NCBI GenBank assembly: GCA_963575745.1
Contig: CAUYUJ010016891.1
Location: 89,644 to 129,643 of the forward strand
Direction of reading: 5' to 3'
Source: Prorocentrum cordatum
Taxonomy: Eukaryota > Sar > Dinophyceae > Prorocentrales > Prorocentraceae
Length of the DNA: 40,000 nucleotides
The notes under the pieces are model-generated. The model ran no database searches. It had not been told where the DNA came from and saw only the letters and a program-made list of their open reading frames with translations. Positions 20,453 through 29,738 of the stretch are shown here, piece after piece. The translations under genes were made by a program, and so were the position numbers. Position 1 is the stretch's first letter. The number at the start of each line of letters is the position of its first letter.

Positions 20453-21154
20453 ATGGAGTCGCCCTCGGCCCGGCGGCGTCGGCAGCGCGTTGCCGCGCGG
20501 GCCGCCCGCGCTGCGTGGCTTGCGGGCGCCTCCGGTGCTGCGGGCGCCGCCGGTGCCTCAGGTGCCGCCGTCGCGGCGGGTGTCGCCGTCGCGGCTGGTG
20601 CCGCCGGCGCAATGGGCGCTGCGGGCGCTGCGCGCCGCGGGCGCCGTTGGGGCCGCGGGCACCACGGGGGTGCCCCGCGCTGCGGCGCCTGGCGCTGCGG
20701 CGCCTGGCGCTGCGGCCGCCGCGCGCGGCCCCCCGCTGCCGCGCCGCCGCCCGCCCCGCCCGGGCCGCGGCCGCCGCGGGCGCTCCCTGCGCAGCTGGCG
20801 CTGCCGGTGGTGCTGCGGGCGCTGCGGCGCCGCCGCCCAGCCTGCCGCCGTGGCCGCGCGGCCCGCCGCGGCTGCCGCTCGCGCCGCTGCCGCCGCGGCG
20901 GCTGGCTCGCTGACCCAGGCCGCCGCCGCCATGGCCCGCGCGGCCACCCTGGGGCCGGCCGCCAGGAGCGCCGCCGCCTTGGCCGCCAGCGCAGCGGCCG
21001 CCGCCGCGGCGCCGCGGCCGCGGTTGCGACCGTGGCGGCCTTGGCCGCCAGCGTTCCTGACGCTGCTGCACCTCGACGGATTCCAGCATTTTCCTGGAGC
21101 GCCAGGGACCGCAGGAGGCCCCCGCCACAGTGCGTCTCAACGAGGGCCGTCTGA
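20453..21154 (+). CDS. Ala/Arg-rich ORF downstream of the spliced-leader relics
   Basis: The first ATG after the leader relics (CCCATGG context) opens 233 codons beginning MESPSARRRRQRVAARAARA. Composition is dominated by Ala, Arg, Gly and Pro, with no recognised domain. The region is very GC-rich (GCG/GCC runs), so long frames are also open on the minus strand, one of them RGG-rich. A longer overlapping + frame reaches 21428. The only reason to favour the + strand is the spliced-leader orientation. It may be a retroposed gene copy, or simply GC-rich sequence without stops. Confidence 0.3.
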   Translation: MESPSARRRRQRVAARAARAAWLAGASGAAGAAGASGAAVAAGVAVAAGAAGAMGAAGAARRGRRWGRGHHGGAPRCGAWRCGAWRCGRRARPPAAAPPPAPPGPRPPRALPAQLALPVVLRALRRRRPACRRGRAARRGCRSRRCRRGGWLADPGRRRHGPRGHPGAGRQERRRLGRQRSGRRRGAAAAVATVAALAASVPDAAAPRRIPAFSWSARDRRRPPPQCVSTRAV

Positions 21155-21930
21155 GAGCGCCCGAATCGCCCCACCTTTCCGCGGCGACCCCAGGATGACC
21201 CCCTGCGACGCGGAGCACCTCGCCCTGGGTGCGTCGGTGTCAGCCGGGAGGGATCAGTCCCGTCTCTCCGTGCGTGCGCTCGTTAGGTGCGACCTCGACC
21301 CGAGGCGGAAGGGAGGAAGCGGGGGCGGCCTCCCTGGGTGCCCTCAGTGCGACGGATCGCTCTACCGTGGATGTGACGATGTCCGCGAGGAGGTCTCAGC
21401 CCCAGCTCGCTGGTCTTGCGCCGGTTAGGTGCGACCCCAGACCCAGGGCGGAAGGGGGAGGAGGCGGGGGCGGACGCCGCGGACGCCCTATGGCGCCCCT
21501 GGGCGCGGGACTGGTGCAAGCGATGTGTTTCAGCCAGCGCGCGAGGTGCCCGCGGGTTTGGGCACCGCCCCCGGCGACCCTGGACTCGCCAGTGAAGGTG
21601 GCGTGCAGCATCAGCCACAAGCCGCGAGCGGAACCAGGAATTTGGGCAGGACTGCGGGGGTGGCCGATCCCCCAGGCCCGACCGCCGACGCCCCCGCTGA
21701 CTAGCCCTCTGGCACCAGGGTTCGAGTGCCGCCGCTGCCTGGGGTGTCTCGGGCTGCCGCTCCGCCCGGTAGCTGGGGGGCTGGTCCCGCAGGTCCGCGC
21801 GGCGCCGCTGCCCAGGGGGGAGGTGGCCGGAAGGGCGGACAAAACCGCGCTCAATCGCCTGGTCAGCAGAGGCCCCTTCGCCCCCATCCGCCCGCCCTCC
21901 GCCGACAGCGGATCGGACGGCCCCCGTCCT
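21155..21930. other. GC-rich, no assigned gene
   Basis: Frames of 80-280 codons overlap on both strands. GGTGCGACC(T/C)CGACCCGAGG-like segments recur near 21287 and 21428, suggesting a local duplication. No domain recognised. Confidence 0.4.
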
Positions 21931-22370
21931 CCGAGGAGCGGGGACATTGCCCCTGAAGGCGGCCCCGCGACGGCGCTGGTCCAAGACGACGACCCCGAAG
22001 CCTACCCCGACACCGACGCCAACGCTGGCGCCGAAGCCGACGCCGACCGGTGGCGACGACGATGACGACGCCCGCGCCGACGCTGGCGCCGACGCCGACG
22101 CTGGCGACGGCGACGACGCCGACGCCGAACCCGTCGCCGTCGCGCGTCCCGGACGTCCTCGCTGCCACGGCCGGAAAGCGGATCCCAGACGGCCCTGGTC
22201 CCGGACGACGACGCCGACGCCTGCCCCGACGCCGGCGCCGGCGCCGACGCCGACGCCGGCGGCGACGATGACGACGCTGACGCCGACGCCGACGCCAGCG
22301 CCGGCCCCGACGACGACGCCGGCGCACGTCCCGGATGTCCCTCATCGCCACGGCCCGAAATCGGAGCGCA
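21931..22370. repeat. GACGCC array with a longer unit of about 190 bp
   Basis: GACGCC/GCCGAC hexamers alternate with non-repetitive blocks. GTCCCGGACGTCCTCGCTGC at about 22147 and GTCCCGGATGTCCCTCATCG at about 22330, each followed by CCACGGCC, lie about 185 bp apart. A diverged third unit starts near 21931. Confidence 0.7.
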
Positions 22371-23104
22371 GCAACGCAATTCAATCGTGGCGGTGCGTGG
22401 CGACCTTCCTTGCAGTCCGCCAGGGCCGCGGCGGTGGCCGGCGATTGGGCCGTCGCCGACAAGCATCAGGACGGGGGCCCATCGCCCGCCCCGGAGGCTC
22501 TTCGCTCTTCCCCAGCCAGGACGGACGCTGGCGGCTCTGGCACCGCGGTGCCTCAGCGCCAGTCTGCGATGGGAGACACCTCCGCCTGCTCGGGGTGAGC
22601 CCCTGTTCCTAGTCGAAGGCACCTGGGCTCCTTTGCTGGGCGCCCGCGCCCCCTCGGATTCGTCCACTTCGGACTGCAGGAAGCAGGGCAAAGGGCGGCC
22701 GCGTCCTGAAGACGTCCCAGTGCGCGTCCTGCCCCGCTTCCGCAACTCGGAGGGAACCCTGGCGGCCCCGGTCAGGAGGACGCAGCAAACATGTGGTGGG
22801 CCCAGTGTGGCTCGGAGCAGATATTGCGCTCTGCGCGGCAGCGGCGGCGCCCGCGACCCCACCCGGCACGGCGCCGCTTTCCTCTGCTGCTTCTTCCGCC
22901 AGTGCAGCCCCGCGCGATCCGTCGCCCATTAAAGGCGCCCCCGACCTGGCCCACCCTGTCCACCGGGGCAGCGGGGGCCGCCGGCGTCAGCCGCACTTTC
23001 TCCCGGCCGCGGAGCGCCGCTTGCTGCCCGCCCTTGCGACGAGCGGCGGCCGTGGCTCTCCCCTTCGCCCGCCCTGTCCTCATGGGCAGTGGGGCCCCCC
23101 CCCC
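22371..23104. other. GC-rich, no assigned gene
   Basis: Overlapping Pro/Arg/Ala-rich frames on both strands. No motif, repeat family or boundary supports a gene. Confidence 0.4.
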
Positions 23105-23290
23105 TCCGCGTGCCGCCGCGGCGCCTGGGCTGTTGCCTGCAGCCGCCTCGCCTTCGGGATCCTGGGCCTGGTGTTGCCGCCCGTTCCCCCGCGTTCTCCC
23201 TCCGCGCGCCGCCGTGGCGCCGAGCTGCTGCCTGCAGCCGCCAAGCTGGGGTGCTGGGCTTGGTCTTGCCGCCCAGCGCCCCCTCCCCGC
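23105..23290. repeat. Tandem duplication of about 90 bp
   Basis: CGCC(G/T)CGGCGCC...GCTGCTGCCTGCAGCCGCC...GGGCTTGGTCTTGCCGCCC occurs twice, starting near 23110 and 23200, with moderate divergence. Confidence 0.7.
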
Positions 23291-23712
23291 CGTCCCCTCC
23301 CCTGGTCACGCCCCCCTTGGCGATGCCTTTTCGCCGCCTCTTCCGCGCCCGTTCCCGGAGAACGCGCGGCCGCCGCCTGGTGCGTCAGGCCCTTGATTGT
23401 ATCGTGCACTTGGCCTGCTGGACTCGTTTTGGTTCCCGCACTGGGCCCCGCCGCCGCTGGCGCCCCGGCGCAGCGGCCGCCGCGGTCCCCGCAGTCCCCG
23501 CCGGCGGGGCTGGCCGCGCCTTCCGTCTCGGGTTTTGCCCATCCTTTTGAGCGGCCTTCGCCCCGTTCCCCCTTCCCCTTCGGCCGCCCCCCTTTTCTTC
23601 TAATTGCCCCGCTTCTTGCGTGGTGGCGCAATTCGTCACAACGGTGCCCCCGTTTAGTTAGCTCATCCGCCAGCGCAGTTGCTGTGCTTAGCCGCTTGCG
23701 CAACACAAATGT
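23291..23712. other. GC-rich, no assigned gene
   Basis: Continues the Pro/Ala-rich frames of the flanking region. Nothing is supported as coding. Confidence 0.4.
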
Positions 23713-23753
23713 GTCAGTGTGTGCGTGCGTGCGTGTGTGCGTGCGTGTGTGCG

Positions 23754-23845
<92 letters not shown>

Positions 23846-23857
23846 TGTGTGTGTGTG

Positions 23858-23892
<35 letters not shown>

Positions 23893-23893
23893 A
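23713..23893. repeat. GT and GTGC microsatellite
   Basis: About 180 bp of alternating (GT)n and (GTGC)n blocks, purine-pyrimidine alternating throughout and so prone to Z-DNA. Cys/Val frames on + and Thr/His frames on - are artefacts. Confidence 0.95.
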
Positions 23894-24811
23894 GTGTCGT
23901 CTCCCCTCTGCTGCGCCGCCGTCGTCGACGACGCGACGGGAGCGCCGTCCGACGTGGCTTTCATGGATTGCCCCCGCGCATCAATGCTTCGCGCGGGGTG
24001 ATTGCGCCGATTTCTGCGTGACGATGCGTTCGTTCATGCGGGCAGAACGCCTTTGCTTGGCGACGCTTTCTGTGGCACCTAGCGCGCTGCCAGGCTTGCT
24101 CCTTCTGGGCGCGCGGCCCCCCCGCCCCCTTTTCCTTTTTTGGCGGCGCGCCGGTTCCTTTTTTGGCGGCGCGCCTCTCGCCCAATCTCGTCCCTTTTGC
24201 CCTCCTCTGTCTCCACTCGCGATGTGTTCAGCTGGGTTTTCGTTGCGCGCGGGTCAAAGTGGAGGGCGTGGGCGTCCTGTAGAGGGCGCGACTTCGTTGA
24301 CAAATCGTGCGCGTTGCGATTGCGCGTATGGAATAAGGCGCTTGCGTTATGCCGATGTGCTCGCGGCAAGTCCCGTGCGCCGCGATTACGCGATTCGGCG
24401 CGGCGAGTTTTCGATCGCCACGAACAATGCGCACCACGCGACAGGTCGTCGCCCATTCCCGTGCAATGGCTGCAACGTGTGGCGCAGTCGTCCGCGTCGT
24501 TTTTGGGTGTGCCGTTCGTCTCTTTCGTCGCCTTCCTCCCTCCCTCCGCCCCCCCGCTGTCACTCCTCCCCCTCTTCCACCCCAAGCTCGCGCGGGGGAG
24601 AAGCAGTCGCTTGGCGTGGTAAGTGCAACGCTCAACGGAACGCTCTCCCGCCAAAGTTTCGGCGTCGATGTCCAGACATACGAGCAGGCACTCCGTTCAA
24701 ACCCCATCGTGGGCTGTCGGAGCATCGTGGTGGGCTCCAAAGGGCTTCGGGTTGTTTCCCGGGGGTGTGTATGGCGTTTCGCGGGGCCTCCTGGAGGCTG
24801 CTTCGGACCAT
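23894..24811. other. GC-rich, no assigned gene
   Basis: TTCCTTTTTTGGCGGCGCGC is partly duplicated near 24133-24175 (CTTTTTTGGCGGCGCGCC). No domain recognised in any frame. Confidence 0.4.
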
Positions 24812-24969
24812 GTTCGGGCGTTTCTCTCTACAGGAGAAATATTAAAGAATAGTAAGAAAATAGTGTGGGGACGATTTTCTAGTATTTGTGAATACTTGTT
24901 TTATTATTTTAAGGGTATTCCTGATTTAATTTTTCGTCCAGAATTCGCCTGTAGGAGAACACGCCCGAC
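24812..24969 (+). mobile_element. Inverted-repeat element family II, copy 2
   Basis: Left end TTCGGGCGTTTCTCTCTAC then AGGAGAAAT; right end ATTCGCCTGTAGGAGAACAC then GCCCGAC. About 157 bp with an A/T-rich centre containing AATAGTAAGAAAATAGTGTG. It has the same TIRs as 14132, 26500 and 26836. Confidence 0.8.
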
Positions 24970-25390
24970 CTAAATTTCAGCCACGTTTGGGCCATCTTGG
25001 GGCCTTTGCGGCCTGGGCTTCGGGTGCACCGTTGTCATCCTGAAGCCTGCCGCCCGCTGGTCCCTGCTCTGCTTGGGGGTCCTCCAGGTGCGTTCTTCGG
25101 GCCCTCTTGTTGGATCCCCTGACTCTCTTGGGGCCCTTTTGGGCCTGCTTGGGGCCTTGTTTTGGCCGCCTCGGGGCCCGAAGAACCCACAGGGGCTCGC
25201 AATCTCCTTCTGGTAATCTTTTTGCCGGTGGGAACGTCATGATCATCAGCGCCTTGTTATTTTCCCGATTCGTTGTGTGTTCTAGGGTGTCTCTGGGGAG
25301 CTGTCGGGCCAACTTAACCACAAGCGCATTCAAGTTTTCAGTCTTGGGCCCGCTTGGGTAATCTGGGGCCATCTTGTTTTTATTTGGTCG
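24970..25390. repeat. Degenerate CTTGGGGCC minisatellite
   Basis: Recurring CTTGGGGCC(C/T)TTTTGGGCC motifs, densest at 24988-25170, spaced 10-25 bp, of the same type as 1625-1740, 25640-25810 and 27850-28130. No gene seen. Confidence 0.65.
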
Positions 25391-25399
25391 CAAATCATG

Positions 25400-25440
25400 G
25401 GCGCCTTGTGTTGTACTCGAAAATCCGTCTATAGGGTGTA
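25400..25440. mobile_element. Possible end fragment of inverted-repeat family II
   Basis: TACTCGAAAATCCGTCTATA resembles the right end of family II (TTTTCGTCCAACATCCGCCT) with substitutions. The rest of the element is not found. Confidence 0.35.
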
Positions 25441-26435
25441 TTCGCGTGCGCTCGCGTTTTGTAATCGGTGAGAAAGCGCCATTCCAGCGCCGACCAGCGT
25501 CGATTCAGCGCCGATTCGCTTCGATGAACGTCTATTCGAAGCAGCCAGCAAGATGGCATGGGAGGCCCCCGTGAGTTGCCGTAGAAGCGCATGATTGTTT
25601 TATCTTTGGGGGCCAACCTTGGGCCCAATCTGCAATCGTTGTGAGAGCCATCTCGTGCCATCTGCGCCATTTTGGGCGTCTTGGGGCAGGCGCAGGTTGG
25701 CCCGCGCTCTTGAGCCGCTTTTGTGCCCCTTTGGGCCCTTGTTGAAACCATCCGAAGGCTCTTTTGCGGGGTCTTGGGGCTTTCTTGGGCCCTGCGCGGC
25801 CCGAGAAGCCCGTTGGGGCCGCAGAGGCGAGAAGGTGAGACAATAGCAACATGCATGCTTTTTGATACAGTTGCCAAGTTGGGAGCCGAGTTGGCCTTGG
25901 TCCACGTTGGCCCTTTTCGCCGTTCTTGCCATTTCTTATCACTTCTACACCTTTTCACGCTGCCTGGCTTCAATTTTGGTTTGAAGCGTCCTGCATAGTT
26001 TTTCTCTTGCGCAGTGGACTCCGCTTCCCGATGCTCGAGTTTATGCAGACCGAGTCCTCCCCAGACGGGCGAGACCGCAGCGTCTGGGGGCTTCCAAGAA
26101 GAGGGCGCCTCGGACTGCAGGAGGGCCCCTGAGAAGCCCACTGCCTCCGTGCCGGCCGCCCCTCCTAACGGGTTCGCGACTTTCGAGCCGGACCCGAGGG
26201 TCCTCCGCAGGCTCACGCTCTGTCCGCTCGCGGCTCTTCTCGTGGCGGGGCTCCTCCAGACCTGGGGGCGGGGACGAAATGCCGACTCTCCCGAGCCGGC
26301 GGGGGCCCGCGGCGCGAGGAGCAAGTCGCAGCAGTTCGCGATGGCCCAAAGAAAAGTTGTCAAGGCAGGAGCCTCCGAGGAGAAGCTCTGCGATCTCTTG
26401 GACCGCCTTGGTGCTCGTCCGACCGGGCTGGGTCC
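25441..26435. other. CTTGGGGCC-type repeats and unassigned sequence
   Basis: The minisatellite type continues at 25640-25810. From 26000 to 26435 a frame including FAMAQRKVVKAGASEEKLCD then LLDRLG looks helical and may be an exon, but no family or clear boundary was recognised. Confidence 0.4.
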
Positions 26436-26481
26436 CATGCTGGGCCATCTTTGGGGCCATGTTGACAGCATCACGGGGCCA
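26436..26481. repeat. Direct repeat of about 42 bp, left copy
   Basis: TGGGCCATCTTTGGGGCCAT...CAGCATCA. It recurs at about 26661-26700 on the other side of family II copy 3, mirroring the 56-bp repeat around family I copy 2. Confidence 0.65.
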
Positions 26482-26499
26482 TCTTGGGGCCAGCATTTA

Positions 26500-26651
26500 G
26501 TCGGGCCTGTCCCTCTACAGGAGGAAGATTCAAGCATAGATTAACAAAAATATTCTGGATGCGATTTTTGGACTAGTTTTGACAATTCTTGGACATTTTT
26601 TGACTTTTTTTAGGGGGGCCCAAAATCCGCCTGTAGGCGGACATGCCCGAC
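26500..26651 (+). mobile_element. Inverted-repeat element family II, copy 3
   Basis: The best-preserved TIR pair: GTCGGGCCTGTCCCTCTACA then GGAGGAAGAT on the left, ATCCGCCTGTAGGCGGACAT then GCCCGAC on the right. About 152 bp. The interior is A/T-rich (TTTTTTGACTTTTTTTAGG). No ORF, so it must have moved with enzymes supplied elsewhere. Confidence 0.85.
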
Positions 26652-26660
26652 CCGACGCCG

Positions 26661-26702
26661 GGCCATCTTTGGGGCCATTCTGGCAGCATCATAGGGGGCC
26701 GT
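26661..26702. repeat. Direct repeat of about 42 bp, right copy
   Basis: GGGCCATCTTTGGGGCCATT...CAGCATCATAGGGGG, partner of 26436-26481. Confidence 0.65.
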
Positions 26703-26835
26703 CTTGGGACCAGCAGGAGGCCCCCGACGCGCCCTCGCCCGCGCCAGTATTGGGGGGGCGCGCCCCGAGGCGCGCCTTCGCCCGCTCTGCGCGCTCGCCC
26801 CGGCGGGGCGCTCCGTGGGCGCGGCGCTGTCCGAA

Positions 26836-26984
26836 GTCGGGCGTGTCCCTCGACAGGAGGAACACTCAAAAATAGTAAAAGGATTGTCTGGGGACGATCT
26901 CCCGACTGTTCTGGAGTATTTTTAGGTATTTCTACGTATTCTCGAGTTTTCGTCCAACATCCGCCTGCAGGGGGACGCGCCCGA
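26836..26984 (+). mobile_element. Inverted-repeat element family II, copy 4
   Basis: GTCGGGCGTGTCCCTCGACA then GGAGGAACACTC on the left, CATCCGCCTGCAGGGGGACG then CGCCCGAC on the right, 149 bp. It lies 185 bp downstream of copy 3. The left interior motif GGAACACTCAAAA also occurs alone near 28168. Confidence 0.82.
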
Positions 26985-27066
26985 CCTGAGCTTTCTCCCC
27001 GGTTGGGTCCGCAACCTCCGCAGGAACTTCCTTGCGCTCGCGGGCCAGGGAAACAGCCATTCCACC

Positions 27067-27075
27067 ACACTACCT
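27067..27075. repeat. Target-site duplication, left
   Basis: ACACTACCT. It matches ATACTACCT at 27311-27319 at eight of nine positions. Confidence 0.7.
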
Positions 27076-27310
27076 GGTGCTCGTTTTCTTATTCCTTGTT
27101 TTGCCGATCGGCGCGGGCCCTCGGACCCCTCCCCTCCTCCCCCCTTCCCCTCGTGGAGTAGATCTGGGCTGTTTTTGGCGCCTGTTTCAGGCAGGTGGGG
27201 TCCCTCCCCTACAGGACACACTGCCGCAAACAGTCGCACTAAGCAGAGGTCCGAACCAGACCCCCCCCCTTCCGCCCAATGTCGAAACGCCGAACAAGAA
27301 AAAGCTCACC
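27076..27310 (+). mobile_element. Inverted-repeat element family I, copy 4
   Basis: A 235-bp element with the clearest boundaries of its family: GGTGCTCGTTTTCTTATTCC at the left and AACAAGAAAAAGCTCACC at the right, whose reverse complement GGTGAGCTTTTTCTTGTTC pairs with the left end. It is flanked by a near-perfect 9-bp duplication. Internal blocks GTTTTGCCGATCGGCGCGGG, GCACTAAGCAGAGGTCCG and TGTCGAAACGCCGAACAAG are shared with the other copies. No ORF. A 9-bp duplication is usual for Mutator-like elements, but the superfamily cannot be assigned from this alone. Confidence 0.88.
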
Positions 27311-27319
27311 ATACTACCT
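27311..27319. repeat. Target-site duplication, right
   Basis: ATACTACCT, partner of 27067-27075. Confidence 0.7.
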
Positions 27320-27580
27320 GGTTGTCCTCGTTTGGATGACACAATACGCCGTTGGCCCAGTGGGCCGGTGAATGTAGGTCGGCCTCCGAAGGTCGTTGGG
27401 GGGGCCCCCGGGGACCACGGGAAAACGATTCGGGACGAAACATCGCTCTGGGGGTCGAGAGTGCTCTGCGTCTCTTTTCTTCCAGGTTTCTTGATACCGT
27501 CGTTCTCTTTCTGTCCGTTTTTCTTTCTTAATCACTCGCTCCCTCTTGTCTTGCCGCGTGCGACTGCAGTAACGAGCCAG

Positions 27581-27700
27581 GACAGGATCCAGCAGCTGTT
27601 GGAAAAGAACCAGGGCCTGAACGAGCAGCTGGTTGTGAATACCGAGGAGGACCTTTGCTTCTTCCCCATCGACAACAGGCGCGTCAACCCATTTGAAAAG
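27581..27700 (+). CDS. Roc GTPase domain exon (post-G4 block)
   Basis: Follows GAGCCAG and reads DRIQQLLEKNQGLNEQLVVN then TEEDLCFFPIDNRRVNPFEK. A helix with a following LCFFPIDN-type strand is what I expect after G4 in large Roc-type GTPases. This last assignment is from memory and weaker than the G3 and G4 motifs. Joining to 18666 in phase 0 gives GSHKNK-DRIQQLLEKN. The 3' end is uncertain; AAA|GTACGG is one possible donor. Any COR domain would lie downstream of this block and was not recognised. A LINE begins about 600 bp further on. Confidence 0.5.
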
Positions 27701-27839
27701 TACGGCTATGGAGTTGGGGAAAGGGGAGAGCTGGGGATAGAAGTGGGCTGCTGCCCAGCTGCCCTCGGCAAGTTCGGCCACTGTGCCGGCGCAGCTCTCC
27801 GTGTGGCGGCTCTTCGCAACAAGCGACACCTCTCGGGGG

Positions 27840-28140
27840 GCTCGCGGGCCTGCCTCGGCTGTCGTGGGCTCCTGTGGGGCCGTCTCGGGGCCCTCCTGGG
27901 TCTCTCTTGCGCCACCTTGGGGCTCCTTGGGCCGTCCATGTGCCGTCTCGGGCCGTCGTGGACCCTTCTTGGCCGTCCCAAGAGGGTCCTGGGGCTGTGT
28001 TCTCGTAGGCTGTCCTGGGCCCGTCTTGGGTCGTCTCGGGGCGCTTATTGGGCTGCCTTAGGCCGTCTCGTGTGTTTTTTTTTGGGGGGCCTCCTGGGGC
28101 TATGTTTGGCCTTCTGTGACTTCTCCTAGGCTCTCGTGGA
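27840..28140. repeat. Degenerate CTTGGGNCGTCTCGGGGC minisatellite
   Basis: Long run of CCGTCTCGGGGCCCTCCTGG and CTTGGGCCGTC-like units spaced 12-25 bp. It is the densest example of the TTGGGGCC repeat type in the window. Confidence 0.65.
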
Positions 28141-28322
28141 CCCATCTTCATTAAGTCCAGAGGCCCTGGAACACTCAAAATTTACAAAAAATATGTGTTG
28201 AAGTGATTTTTTCCTTCTGGCCTTCTCTGGCGTCTTGGAAGCCTCTTGGGCTCCATTTGGCGCCCCTTGAGGCTTTCTTGGGGACTGCTGCGGACTGGGC
28301 CACTCTTTCAGCCAACGGCAAG

Positions 28323-29386
28323 ATGTGGACCTGTGGCAGCTGCGGCTGCAAGCGCAACAAATTGTCGTGGTGGTTCTGCAAGCATTGCAAGATTGCTCGT
28401 CATCCGTCCTTCGACTCGGGCAAGCACTCCGTGTCGTGGGGAGGCAGCTGGTACGCGGGAGGAGACAATGACTGGCCTGCCCTTCCCTTGCGTACTGGAC
28501 CTCAGTTCGCCCAGGGCCATGGTGGAGTCGGAGGTACTGGAGGTGCGGGCGGTGGCAGTGTATGATCGTCGCCCCAGGTGGACCATGCGGACACACCCAT
28601 CCCAGGATTGGTGAAGCTGGTGGATCTGTTGCCGAAATGTGGAGACAAGGCGGGAACTCGTCGGCATCAGCTCGCCCTCGATCAGAAGCGGCGAGTTGCG
28701 TCAGCCCCAGCAGTCCCCTTGCAGGCCAAGGTCAACAAAGCCTTCCACGAGCTGCGCCAGTTACGGGAGCGGACGGACAAGGCTTGCAACGTGTATGAGA
28801 AGATGGATGAGGAGTTGTCTATGCAGCGTGGCCGCATCAAGACGCTCACGGAGGAACTCAAGCTGGCGGAGGAGGCTCACACCAGGCTCGTGCAGCTGCT
28901 GCATGAGGAGGTGGCTCCGCCACCAGTGTCGGCCCCTCCGCTAGCGGCGTGTTTGGACATCGCGGCGACTTCGAGATTGCTGGGAAGGGTTTGGAGGAGG
29001 CCAACCGTCGCGCCCAGGAGCTCGAGCAGTCCTTGCAAGATGCGGTTCGCAAGCTGTTCGGTGACGCGCTGGAGAGGACCCAAGCATTCCGGGCCGATCA
29101 GAAGAAGATGCTGGAGCGACTCTCGTCTAAGAGGCGACGCCAGGATGGAGATGGCGAAGGGGCTGCTGCAGGAGGTGGTGGCGGCGATCTTGCCACGGCT
29201 GCTGGAGGCGGCTCAGCTGCCCCAGGTGCTGCAGCCACCGCTTCGTCGTCAGAGGTTCCAGGTGAGAGAGCTTCTTCAGCTGTGTCACCAGACCGTGGTG
29301 ACGCTCGAGCCCGTGCAGAGCTCCTTTTGTCACAGGTTCCCCCCCCCGCCGCCGAGGGGCAGCGGGGGGGCTCTGCCGCCGCATGA
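28323..29386 (+). pseudogene. LINE first ORF: zinc finger plus coiled coil
   Basis: The ATG at 28323 opens with WTCGSC...WWFCKHC, a C-x2-C...N...C-x2-C finger close to the RanBP2 type, which usually binds RNA or protein. After a TGA at 28563 the same frame continues with LVKLVDLLPKCGDKAGTRRH and a long charged helix (KVNKAFHELRQLRERTDKAC). Near 28950 the frame changes to GKGLEEANRRAQELEQSLQD, and the protein ends at 29386 in a Gly/Ala-rich tail. It probably binds element RNA and multimerises. It has one stop and one frameshift. Confidence 0.7.
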
Positions 29387-29738
29387 TTCTTCCAAGTCTA
29401 ACTTTACTCTCTCGGCCTGTCGGCCTCACCTCCGTCGTTCCCTCTGCTCGTCTCGTGACGCTCGCACCTCTGGCTGTGGAGGCCTGGAGGCTGCCGTGCG
29501 CCATACGCTGTGGAGGTCCCAACGAATTTTGTTAAGTGAAAGCCAAAGGTTCGACTCCCTGCAGGTGACTCTGTCCAAGCCTGCCAATTTTGCTCGGCCA
29601 GGTCCAGCCTGCCCTGTGCTGGCTGCCCCAGGCTCGAAGTACCCGATCGAGGTGGTGCCTGGGCCCAGGATTTCCCAGGCTCCTCTTCCCTGCTCCTCCC
29701 TTCCCCCTCCTGGTTCCCTGGGGTCGGATGGGCTGAGC

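Larger units (their letters stand above)
18667..27580 (+). other. Inferred giant intron of about 8.9 kb
   Basis: GT...AG boundaries (AAG|GTGGCC and GAGCCAG|GACAGG), phase 0 on both sides. It would contain the third minisatellite cluster, a kinase-like fragment, the spliced-leader relic with its ORF, five GT, GAC and CATC arrays, three copies of inverted-repeat family II and one of family I. Support is the motif order and phase only. Confidence 0.4.

Noticed and set aside
20316-21218. RGG-rich minus-strand frame resembling an RNA-binding protein
   Set aside because: GC-rich repeats give such frames by chance, and the spliced-leader relic indicates the opposite strand as sense.
23713-23893. 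Cys/Val-rich frame
   Set aside because: Translation of a GT/GTGC microsatellite.
27840-28130. Telomere-like TTGGGG units
   Set aside because: Spacing is irregular and units are mixed with CC-rich bases. Not a tandem array of a telomeric hexamer or heptamer.
29540-29570. tRNA B-box-like GGTTCGACTCC
   Set aside because: The flanking bases do not form a T-arm, there is no A-box or acceptor stem at the right distance, and it lies within LINE sequence.
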